From the NCBI GenBank assembly GCA_023014365.1, contig JAEBUN010000006.1, forward strand, positions 186,001 to 250,000: 64,000 bases of DNA, in the 5' to 3' direction. Of this stretch, positions 46,981 through 57,394 are shown in pieces (positions within the stretch are counted from its first letter, which is position 1; each line of letters begins with the position of its first letter). Source of the DNA: Lepiota brunneoincarnata. Taxonomy: Eukaryota > Basidiomycota > Agaricomycetes > Agaricales > Agaricaceae. A program made the position numbers and the translations under genes. Below the pieces are notes generated by a model. That model saw only the letters and a program-made list of their open reading frames with translations, was not told where the DNA came from and did no database searches.

Positions 46981-49633
46981 ATGGAAAGCAAGGAGGCCCT
47001 CCCTTCAGAAAATCTGCTACATCCTCTCTATATACCCCCGCCGAAGGAGCAGGACTTTGTTTCTCAGCCCCGTTCCAGGACCGCGACCCCACCGCCAGAG
47101 CAGACTCAGAAATATGATTCAGACACGACGGAGACGAACTCATCAGACGAGCTTGACTGGGACAGCGAGGAGAAGGGTGATATTGCTGATCTCGTTAAGG
47201 CGAAGCGAGTCCGGTGGCTCTGGCTAACTTTCATGAAACTTTCGCGCCGCATTAGGGTTTTTCTAGTTGGGATGATTGGCGCTGCCTTACTTGTCACTCC
47301 ACTGCTCGTAGTGAACATCCGGTTCAGAAACAATCCCGTTCGGTTACAGGTGCATGTGTGGTCGTTGTGGTTGACTATCATTTGGTCGGCAGCGTGTGTC
47401 ACTTGGCTAGTTGCTGATGCCATTCCGCACACAGTGCTGCTGATCACACGACTGTCGGGAGGGCAGGTGGAGCGTTTGAGGTCACAGGTCGAGGTACGTG
47501 TTCTCCATATTGAAGTAGCCGTTGGTCCTGACATGTTATGTTAGTTGACAATGGCGGTCACGGCGTGGATAAAGTTGGTGCTGGACATTGCATGGGCGTG
47601 GATTAGTCTCTCTGTTATTCGCACCGTATACCACCTTACTGGATCATACTGGGTTATCATCAACCGAGTCATGCAGGTAAAACTTCTCATACATCAGCCA
47701 ATAGCAACCTGATACTGACGATGGACTCCTCGAGGCTATGTTCGCCGCGGGCATGATCCTTCTTGCCGAAAAACTGTTTTTACAATTTGTGGCCATTAAT
47801 TTCCACGAAAAGGCACTAGCGGATAGGCTCGCAGAAAACCGTTTGGGTCTCAAAGCGCTGGATCGGTTATAAATGCACCTACTCTCCTTGCGGCTAGGAA
47901 GTCGCCCAATATACGGCGTGGACACAAGAGCCCTGGTTCAACCGCATCGCTTGACGCTCTCACCAATCTGAATCCTGATCGGACAGATAGTGCTGGCGGG
48001 TCACCGGTGCTCAATGAGAAGAAGACACCTCCATCCAGCGGTAAAATACGCATACGTGCCCGAAAGCCAGATCGAGAGAAGAAAAAGAAGGCTATGGCTA
48101 GCGTGATTGTTGACCAAGTCGGAGGTGCCATTAGCAACTTGACTCTCAGAAACTCGAAATTCAATCGCGAAGTCGGAGGTCTTTCCTCCGCAAGGAAGCT
48201 GGCTCGCAAACTATTTAGTACACTCAGTGACTCGTACCCTCCGCGGGCCCATTTGACCGTAGAAGGTGTGTCGGGTCACAAACATTCACCGGTGCATCTC
48301 ATCCACTTATGCATTTCAGATTTCGAACCGTACTTCCACACGACTGCAGAGGCCGTAAGCCTTTCTTTCCTATGTAGAGCCAACGTGTTGACTATTCATT
48401 AGCGCGAGGCGTTCGAGTTGTTTGACAAGGATAAAAATGGGGACCTTACGAGACGTGAAATGCGTGAAGCCGTTCAAAGAATCTATCGAGAACGCAAAGC
48501 CCTCACTGCAAGCTTAAAGGTGGGATGATACATCTTTTCCCCTCTGGTTGTGAGGCTAACGGAAGGATAGGATGTAAGTTCCATTGTAGCGAAGCTGGAT
48601 GCAGTGTTGTTATCCGTGGCGCTCGTCCTCATTATCTTCGTCTGCTTGCTCATCTTTAATCGCTCAAATACGCTCGCCTCCTTGGTTCCGCTTGCTACCA
48701 TCATCCTTGGCTTTTCATTCATTTTCGGAAACTCGGCAAAGACACTCTTTGAATCTGTGTGTTCTCCGTATCCTTTAACCAAACTCTTACACTGATAAAC
48801 TTAAGTTAATCTTCATTTTCTCCACCCATGTCTTCGACGTCGGAGATCTTGTAATGATAGATGACCAGGTTCGGCCCTCCGGCTTATTGACACATCCCAA
48901 ACACGGCTGACTGCCTTCTAGGTTCTATTTGTCAAAGAGTTTGGCCTCTTTTCCACGACCTTCCGCCGCGTCGATGGACAGGAGATCATCGCTCCGAATG
49001 CGCTTTTGGCCAGTGCCAAACTGGTACATAACCTACGCCGTAGCAAGTCCATGTGAGAAGCGAACCTCTCAAACTCTCGCCCTAATACTCACGTCGGCTC
49101 AGGTGGGAGACGACAACATTAACAATCTCCTACAATACGCCAATCGAAACCATTGAACAGTTACGTGTGAAGATTGGCTCCTACATCGCCGCAAATAATC
49201 GCGATTGGTCTGGATTTGCGCTCAATATTGACAAGATGGAGTTCCAGAACGCATTGCATTTGATAGTTGCTATCGAACGTAAGGACGGCATTCAGTTTTT
49301 TTTTTGTCTAGCACGCTAAATGCGCCCACCAACTCTTTAGATCGGCCAAATTGGCAAGATTGGGGTGGTCGGTGGGCACGCCGAACAGCGTTCATGCGTC
49401 ACCTGAAGACCATTCTTGAGGAGCTTGATATCAGATACACCATGCCTGTGCAGCCTATCCTTCTTCCAACGTCGGGCCTCCCTCCCCAATCAGTGACACA
49501 GCCGCAACCCCCCTCTTCGGGATCTTCTGTGAGTTCAACAGAGTCGTTGGGAAACGCTGGAGGATTCCGCTCTAGCGGAACCAGTCATGCGCCCGGAAAG
49601 TCCTTTCATACCGGCATCTCCTCATTTGAGTGA
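46981..49633 (+). CDS. EF-hand mechanosensitive channel (MscS family, Msy1/Msy2-like)
   Basis: Ca2+-regulated stretch channel of the fungal Msy1/Msy2 branch of MscS, located in ER or plasma membrane and active in hypo-osmotic stress. After an acidic N-tail come several TM helices (RVFLVGMIGAALLVTPLLVV; VHVWSLWLTIIWSAACVTWL; MFAAGMILLAEKLFLQFVAI). The motif FHEKALADRLAENRLGLKAL follows, then a single EF hand FDKDKNGDLTRREM. The pore region is LLSVALVLIIFVCLLIFN and LGFSFIFGNSAKTLFESL, then the beta domain FDVGDLVMID and FRRVDGQEIIAPNALLA. A Ser/Pro-rich tail ends the protein. The frame breaks near 47868-47873 after KALDRL; this site needs one added or two removed bases, unlike the single-base surpluses elsewhere. 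Confidence 0.85.
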
Positions 49634-50104
49634 GGGTTCCGTTAGCTGACGTGTTACATGTCTCGTGTAAATCTTGTTCCTGGCGTTTGTGATATTGTCA
49701 TTCTACTTTCACATCGTCTACCTACATCCTCAAGTCCCCAGCGGTGAAAGGGCTCTTAAGCCGGAAAACCGCTATTAGAAAGCATACATACCAGGCCGCA
49801 TAACCTTTGAGTCTCGATACCACCGCCTCCGGAGAGTGGAAGAAGACTAGAAATCGCACTTGGTGGAGTTTGACGGGGGTAGTTCCTGAGCAAGTGAATG
49901 GAACAAAGACAAAGATGTTGACGGTCGTTGGTCGGATGCCAGGCTCGAGCAGAGCTGGTAATGAGCCATATCGAATGTACTGCGGTTTCAACAGCACAAA
50001 GGATAGATAAGACGAGAAGATAGTCCCGCACTCTTCAACCCAGGGCCCCACTCACTCACTCACTCACTCACTCACTCACTCCTTAAACTCCCTAGCATCC
50101 AACT
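49634..50104. other. Intergenic with a (CACT)n tandem repeat at 50051-50080
   Basis: Between the channel gene and the first HET-like gene. Holds about seven CACT/ACTC units shortly before the start of the HET-like copy. A minus-strand ORF (50051-49722) is not supported by motifs. Confidence 0.5.
50051..50080. repeat. CACT tetranucleotide microsatellite
   Basis: Direct repeats of ACTC/CACT about 25-30 bases upstream of the HET-like copy 1 start. Confidence 0.85.
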
Positions 50105-52058
50105 ATGGGAAGAGGTCTAGCGGACTCCATCGCTGCTTTCGCAGATGGAATTCGCGTCCGTCGACTCTTCTATGAGGACGAGAGTATCGTCGGCAATGCT
50201 TGATTCTCCAAACGATGCAAGGACTCGTGCCATGTCCTCGCCAATGTCCTTCGTTTTTTCGTGTTTATCATATTCGCCCCCTTTACACTCGTCCCTCCCA
50301 AGCAGTATCTACTGCTTACAATGCCCTTTTTTCCGCATGGGACATAGAGGCTGCCGTCGTCCCTGAGACTATTGTTTCTAAAGCTCCTGTTGGTGGGCTG
50401 GGTCATTCTGCCGAAATCGGTTGCCGTCCACAGTTCATGCTAAAGGTGGCCGTCCGCAATGGAGTCTTGGTTAGCCTTCGCCAAGTTCTTGGTCGGAGGA
50501 AATTCATCACGTTGGTTACCCTGCCATCAGTTATCCCATGAGGAGCGCATATGTCCTCTTTGAGGAAGCGGGTGGGATGTTGACCGAAAGGCCCGAAGAA
50601 AGGGAATATGGACTGGCTGATAGAAAGACCATTTCAAAGGAAGCCCTCACCAGGTACACTATCGTGAAAGGTATCACCACACCCAACTTCGATGAGTACA
50701 TCTGGGTGGATGAATTTTGCCTTTCCGACGACAATGCATGATCACCAAAGGGAGGAGGAGAGGAGGAAGGAAGTGGAGAGACTGGCAGATATTTTCCGAG
50801 GCGCGGATCAAGTCTGCGCCTTTTGCAACGCGTTCGGTTGCGACCACACTTCTACCAACTGTCTCTGGGGAACACGCATATTCACCCTGGCCGAGAACCT
50901 TCATGCAAACAAGGTCATTCGAATGACAAGGATACTCACGTAGAAAGGAATTCATTACGATTTGATCCCAGAGTCTGCCCATGCCTTTCGGAGCGCGATG
51001 CAAGCCAAAGCAGCTATCGCGCGCCGGTGGCACCTCTACGCCGTCATGCAACACTCTGTTAATTCCGGTGCCGTCCCTTGGCAAATTGCCATTCATTCCT
51101 TGATCGTCGAGGCCACTCGAAGGGACGAAGCCGGGAACTTCACTGATCATAAATATCTCGGCAAGCCTTGAATGGTCTCCCACCACGACGCGCATGCGTT
51201 GACGATCTTCAGGGAAACGATGGCTGGGCAGATCTTGCTTGGCTCCTGGAGCTCAACCAAGGTTTCTATAACGCAGCGGCTCTAGGTGCTGTCTGCAGCC
51301 TCGGGGACAACCCCTTCTCCAACTACGGATGGCTTGGCCGTCCTCTTGAGCCCATGGAAGGAAACGAGCGACTCGAGCCGATAGCGACAGCGTGCCCCGT
51401 CGATGTCGAGGTATCGAAGAAGAATGTTCAACAGCCAGCCCTTTGTGTCATTGGGTCAAAAGCTGTGGGTATCGGACACAAAATACGGCGGGATCCGGCG
51501 GGGGTTCTGGAACAACGAGGAGCCAGGCGCCTTCAAAGCACTGTTGTATTGGGCGTTCTGGATTCTTCTCGTTCTGTGCTGTTTCATCGTTACAGGGCAG
51601 GCCTAGCCTCGTTATATCTCGATACAGTCACCTTCAGTATATTCCGTTTACTGGCAGGCACTGCCTATGTCAAACGCGACGGATGGGTGTTTGTATGTGA
51701 CGTAGAATGGGGAGGCTCACCCCACCTCAAGCTCGGCAAGCAGGACAGACACCTCAGGGATCCGACCTGCTGGGGCCACAGGCAGATGGCACCGCTCTGG
51801 CATGCCCCTGGTGCAGGCCGCCAATGGGCCAAGGGCACTCTTGTCGACCTCAAGTTCAACGTGTATACCAACTCGATGGCGACTTTGGCCATCCACGGTT
51901 GTGGGATTACTTGCATGCTCCTTCAACCGGCCCGACGACGCGTTCCAACTCGCTCAGAAGGTCGGTATGGTCCAACATGCCTAGCTATGTTCTTGCAGCA
52001 TCCTTCCCTGCAAAAGCAGTTTATGTCGCTTAGTTTGTTACCTTGTATACCTTGCTAG
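50105..52058 (+). pseudogene. HET-like gene, copy 1, decayed
   Basis: Paralogue of the gene at 55048-57029. Matching blocks run in the same order along its whole length: SIAAFADGIRVRRLF, ISYP, GLADRKTISKEAL, FDEYIWVDEFCLSDD, VERLADIFRGADQVCAFCNA, FGCDHTSTNCLWGTRIFTLA, LLELNQGFYNAAALGAVCSL, GWLGRPLEPMEGNERLEPIA, LLAGTAYVKRDGWVFV and LVDLKFNVYTNSMATLAIHG. Breaks are visible: TGA at 50201-50203 where copy 2 has TGG; TAG at 50941-50943 where copy 2 has CAG; and several frame changes (around 50470-50520, 50735, 51165, 51580). Some frame changes could be assembly artefacts, but two nonsense changes suggest real decay. Confidence 0.7.
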
Positions 52059-52118
52059 TTCGAATGTCGTGACCGAATAAAAGTAAAAAGAGGCCGTAAT
52101 TTCGACGTTGATGCGGAC

Positions 52119-54489
52119 ATGCAACAAACAACTCCAACCCAAAAGACGCTTTCCTCTGCTCTCGAGGACATCCAGCTTCGCAATACCATCCGGGCTCACA
52201 AAAACCACCCATTTGCTTCGGGAAGCGAGGATTCTTATATATACCTCCAGCAGATCGCCCAAGCCGCTGAACAAGTCTCGGCCTCACTGAACTTGTATTC
52301 CTCCCTCCCATGGTCTCAGCCAAAGCTTATTTCTCTCCTACGCCAACAGTCCAACTTGACGAGTAGCATTCGAGCCGTTAGCGGATTTATTCTTGACCAA
52401 ATTTTCGCTCGCTCACATACCGCTCGTTAGTCAGAAAGAAAGACGAAGCAGTTTGCTGATGCCCTGCATGAACGCGCCGGCACTATCTACAGTGAAGACA
52501 TCCCATTAGATCCCGCTACAGTAGCAGCCTTTTGCATATCTCGACTTGAGACGTGGGGTGTCAAGGCAGGCATGGAATCTTTCAAAGACGATGGTCGGGA
52601 AGGAAATGTCACCATCGTGCTCGGTGGGAAGGTTCTGGTCGTGGATATCGATTTCTCAATCAGCAGAGAGGACCCGTTGAAACCCCGCGCTCGCGTTGCC
52701 AGTGTCAAAACATCTTACGCGATGTCGGATGGTGCTTCGGGAACTTCGCCGAATACCAAGGGCTCCATCTCCCTTGACGTCTTTCTTGCAGAATGCATGC
52801 AAAGATACTGCGATGAAGTACAAAAACCTGAACATGAAAGAGACCCTATCCTATCGGCAAAGCTCGCATTAAACGCCCTTGCAGCAGTTGCAATATCTTG
52901 TCATGTTGGATAGACTGGCCGAGAGGAAAGATGGGTCGCGGGCTGCATGGTTTGTGGACACTGACGAGCTATGCCCAAAAGTCGAGTCATTTGCCAAGGC
53001 AGAGGCCGAATTCGTTGCGTCGTGAGTCTTGGCTAATGATCTCTGACCTCTCATCATTCATCCTGTCCAGTGCCTTGTCGCTTGCTGCCGCTCCTTTGGA
53101 TGTTTTCTTGCTACGCTCACATGCACTTCCTTTGCCATACTTTTCTTCTCCTAGCATCACGTTCCTCGTATACTCCTCGCCGCTTGCCTATCTTTCCTTG
53201 CCTTCGCAGCGTTTCGGCTCCCGCAACGAAGCTGCCTAATCTTCCGCACCTTGACATTCCACTAACCCATCTCCGCTCTCGACTATCTGAAAGCTCAAAA
53301 GGCATTACGACTGCCACACTCTCCGTCACCCCGCTCACTTCCCCTCCACTCTTTATCTCTGCAGAGCTCCTCCCAGGCATTGCAAGCCGTCCCACCTTTT
53401 CTTTCTGCACCCAAGGTGCCGACATTAGACACGTCTTTCCTCAGCACGGCATCACGCCGGAACCCAACAACGCCCATCACATCTGGACATTGGACTTTAC
53501 CAACTGGCGGCAAAACACCTGGGGTAGTGATAAGCCAGAGTCGGATGAGAGATATCGAGTTGCTGATCACCCCTCTGGGAGGTCTCAATACCGACCTAGA
53601 TGATGTCAATATCATATCGTTCAACGCGAATAGTTGGGCCGATCTCCTGGTGGGGCTTGCCCTTCCTGTTTCCTCCTCAGAATGTACCAACTGATCTACT
53701 GGGTTAGTTGAATCCTGGGACATCGCTGAAATATGAGCGGTACACTGCCCTATACGTGAGCAGCTCGTCCTTGTTGATGGGTCCCGACTTACGGTCCCCA
53801 GACTTCGCCTGGAGGTCTCCATCCTCCTCTACAACTCCGCTTGACACCACCTGATGAACCCGGTTTCATTCTCGAAAGAATTCCTGTGCATAACATCCAG
53901 GAGGTCTGGGGTATTTTGGAAGTGAGTCGTCAGTCTTCAGCTCGTGGTTCCCGTGACCTGACCTGCGGATTCCTTAGATCGTCCGCGAGCAATGTTGGCT
54001 GAACGAGACCTTGCTCTCGTGTCAATGGTTTCCTGAAGGAGCTAAACCAGAGGACAGTTTGAACATGGACAATCTTGAGGTAACGGAAGCTGAGCTGCAG
54101 GCCGTCCTTACTGGCAAGTGCTACTGAAACCTATCCAACATTCCGCTAATTGGCTATCTATAGGTACCGTTGCTCCGCAAAAAATTCCGGTCAACGTCTC
54201 ACTCAACCCCCCGAACGAAACCGATAACCTCTTCGGGCCATCAGACCTCGATGCGACGGCACGAAGACCAATGATCGTCATGAGATCCCCCGAGAGACCG
54301 CCTATAACGGGTCTGGTTGAGATATCAGTATCCCTTGACGAATCTCGCCCCAGGGGCATCGCTGTCGAGGTACAGGGCGCCATGGGTTTAGACACCAGGA
54401 CGGAGATTCTTGAAGAAATTTGTCGGAGGGGTGGTACATTTGGGCTTCCGGGAAGGGTGTGGGCAAATTCCCATGGACCTTCCTTGTAG
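52119..54489 (+). CDS. MED1: Probable Mediator subunit 1
   Basis: Multi-exon gene lying between the two HET-like copies. Blocks: ALEDIQLRNTIRAHKNHPFA and YIYLQQIAQAAEQVSASLN; then DALHERAGTIYSEDIPLD, TVAAFCISRLETWGVKAG, NVTIVLGGKVLVVDIDFSIS; DVFLAECMQRYCDE; LQYLVMLDRLAERKDGSRAA; LSLAAAPLDVFLLRSHALPL; later RMRDIELLITPLGGL, GFILERIPVHNIQEVWGIL and ISVSLDESRPRGIAVEV. The FCISRLETWG...VLGGKVLVVDIDF segment and the overall order resemble fungal MED1 proteins, a Mediator middle-module subunit; this is recognition by pattern, so moderate confidence. Surplus bases: 53197-53198 (Ser TCC/TCT) and 53519-53520 (Thr ACC/ACT). The start at 52119 lies about 60 bases after HET-like copy 1. Confidence 0.55.
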
Positions 54490-55047
54490 TTGTATTTCCG
54501 TACGCCTAGGTAGCATATATTACGTTGATTTAACGTTAACCCTGAGTCAGACGTGAAAACACCCCTTTTATTTCTGGACCCATCTGCCACCACCGTCTTC
54601 CTGCTGTAGCCATCATCAGTTGTTGCGATGCGTATCACCATCCCTGTCTGCTTGTGGCTTGTGACAGACGGGATCTAGGTTATCTATGACTAGCCAAGGT
54701 TGGGTGCAGATGGTGTTAAACCTTGGATCTCATGTTAGATGGGCACCAGCGCGTAGTTTTGTGGTGGATCAAAGAATAAAGCGACAAAGTCCAACTGCAC
54801 ATGAGGAGCCAGGGCCATCTTTGTTAAATTGAAAGCAGTACGATCGCCCATCACGTCTATCAGCCGCGGCCAACGTCTGGATGCAGTGTTGGCCTGATGA
54901 ACTCCACAGTGGGAACCATAGACCTTCTTGGAAGAGCCTGGCTTCAACAGCATAAAAAAATGGATTGGAACTGGTGGACCAGCTCAACTTAGCTGAAAAC
55001 CCCCAACACTCCTTTATCCACTTCCGCTCATTTTACATAGCTTCCAA
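54490..55047. other. Intergenic, no gene seen
   Basis: Spacer between MED1 and HET-like copy 2. The last part (GGCTTCAACAGCATAAA) resembles sequence upstream of copy 1 (GGTTTCAACAGCACAAA), so the duplication includes some 5' flank. Confidence 0.5.
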
Positions 55048-57029
55048 ATGAAATTCACAGGACTACTGGACTCCATCGCTGCTTTCAAAGATGGCATCCG
55101 CGTCCGTCGTCTCTTCTGGGAGGACGAGAATATCGTGGGCAACGCCTGGTTCTCGCGGCGATGCGAAAACCCGGGCCATCTCCTCGCCAACGTTATCCGC
55201 CTCGTCTTTGTGATCTCGCTGGCCCCCTTCTCAATCATCCCTCCATCTACCAGCGCTTCTATCTACAGTATTCTCCTCTCCTCATGGGATACCGAGGCCG
55301 CTATCATCCCAGAGACAGTCCTTTCCAAGGCCCCCACTGGTGGCTCTGGTCGTTACGCGGAGACCGGCTATCGTCCGCAATTCATGCTCGAGGTAGCGGT
55401 TCGCAATGGTGTCCTGATTAAAGCAGAGCAGGTTTTTTGGTCAGAGGAAATGAGCCGTCAGGCTGGCTACACAGCCATCAGCTACCCCATGAAGAGTGCC
55501 TACGTCCTCTTCAAGGATGCGGGTGGAGTGCTGACCGAAAAACCTGAAGACAGGGAATTTGGGCTTGCAGATAGAAAGGCCATTGCCAAAGCACTTCTTA
55601 TTAAATATGCCACTACAAAGGGATTCACCACTCCCGATTTTGATGAATACGTTTGGCTAGACGAGTTCTGCCTTTCGGACGACCACTCTAAGATGACCGA
55701 CGAGAAGAGAGAGGAGGAGAGGAAGAAGGAAGTAGGGAGACTGGCAGACATTTTCCGAGCCGCAGAGCAAGTCTGCGTCTTTTGCGATGCGTTCGGTTGC
55801 GACCACACTTCCACCAGATGTCTCTGGGGAACACGCATATTCACCCTGGCCGAGATCCTTCACGCGGACAAGATCATTCGGTTGACGAGGGGTCCCACAC
55901 AGAAAGGGGTTTACTACCTAGCTGGTGGGCCCCGAGCCTGGTCACATCTTCCGCAGCGCCATGCAGGCTAAAGCTGCACTCGCTCACCGGTGGCACCTCT
56001 ACGCCATCATGCAGCATTCTGTCAATTCCGGCGCCATCCCTTGGCACATGGCCATCCACTCCTTGGTTGTCGAAGCCATTCAAAGGGACGAGGCTGGTAA
56101 ATTTCTTGACCATAAATACCTCGGCAAGGCCTTGAATGGCCTCTTACCCCGCCGCGCCTGTCTCGATGACCTCCGCGGGAAGGATGGGTGGAAGGACCTC
56201 GCTTGGCTCCTGGAGCTCAACCAGGGGTTCTACAACGCATCAGCTCTAGCGGCTGTCTGCAGCCTCGGGGACGACCCCTCTTCCAGTTACGGATGGCTTG
56301 GCCGTCCTCTCGAGCCAGTGGAAGGAAATGAGCGGCTCGAGCCGATAGCTACTGCCTTTCCCGTCGACGTCGAGGCCTCGAAGAATCACCAAAGGCCTGC
56401 CCTCTGTGTCATAGGCGCGAACGCTGTGGGCATCAGACATGAAATTTATCGAGACCCGGACGGTCTTTGGACTAACGAAGAGCTGAACGCATTCAAAAAA
56501 CTCATATGTGCGGTTTTCTGGCTCGTCCTCGCGCTATGCTTTTACATCGGGACGGCTCGGAACTTCCAGGCTGGGTTTATTCTAGCGTATATCGACACTG
56601 TGGCCTTCAGTATTATCCGCTTATTGGCGGGAACCGCCTATGTCAAACGCGATGGATGGGTGTTCGTGTACGACGCAGAATGGGGAGGCTCACCCCACCT
56701 CAAACTCGGCGAGCAGGACAGACACCTCAGGGATCCGACCTGTTGGGGCCACAGCCAGATGGCACCGCTCTGGCATGCCCCTGGTGCCGGCCGTCGATGG
56801 GCCAAGGGCACTCTTGTCGACCTTCAAGTTCAACGTGTATACCAGCGTCATTGTCACCGACAAACCAAACTCGATGGCGACTTTGGCCATCCATGGCTGT
56901 GGGATTACTTGCATGCTCCTCAACCGGCCCGACGACGCATTCCTGCTCGCTCAGAAGGTCGGTATGGTCAACATGCCTAGCTATGTTCTTGCAGCATCCT
57001 TCCCTGCGAAAGCAGTTTACGTCGCTTAG
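55048..57029 (+). CDS. HET-domain-like protein, copy 2, intact apart from two surplus bases
   Basis: Single-exon gene. Its length is 1982 bases; leaving out two surplus bases gives exactly 660 codons. The central part has the shape of a HET (heterokaryon incompatibility) domain: GYTAISYPMKSAY, then FDEYVWLDEFCLSDD, then EERKKEVGRLADIFRAAEQV-CVFCDA, then CLWGTRIFTLAEILHADKII. These correspond to the Y-x-A-L-S-Y, W-I-D-x-x-C, I-Y-x-x-A and W-x-R-x-W-x-x-Q-E steps of the family, but are diverged. A C-terminal region has LLPRRACLDDLRGKDGW, a TM-like helix (LICAVFWLVLALCFYIGTA) and TYVKRDGWVFVYDAEWGG-like sequence. Surplus bases are at about 55926-55927 (Gly) and 56824-56825 (Leu CTT/CTC); the second is shown directly by copy 1, which has GACCTCAAG. 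HET proteins trigger death or growth arrest when unlike strains fuse; here the role is inferred. Confidence 0.55.
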
Positions 57030-57394
57030 TTTATTACTATCTTATAGGGGTTCATTTATGTGAGGGCGGCCCCTCGAGAACCATTCAAGCTAGTTACCTT
57101 CCTGAGGACCGTAGCAGTACTAGTATTAGGCGATGGATAGGCAACAAATGCCCCAAGGACTGGAAGGCTGTAACAATGGTAGTTCCGTGAACAAAGATCT
57201 GATCCTGCAAACATGAAAATCAGGGGTGCAATTGCATGCCCCCTAGGTGAATGTTTTGAACGTCCAACCCTGTATAATAGGTGTACTGACGGGAAAACTC
57301 AAGAGCCTCTGACATATCCAAAAAATGCTGAAATTTAATGGCTTTTCCCGACAAAAATTATCAAGGCATTGATTAAGGCCCGCATCTATTCAGT
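57030..57394. other. Intergenic, no gene seen
   Basis: Convergent gap between HET-like copy 2 (+) and the BTB gene (-). Confidence 0.5.

Noticed and set aside
50105..52058. RIP as the cause of decay of HET-like copy 1
   Set aside because: Only two nonsense transitions were read, and only one is in CpA context. Not enough to claim RIP by eye.
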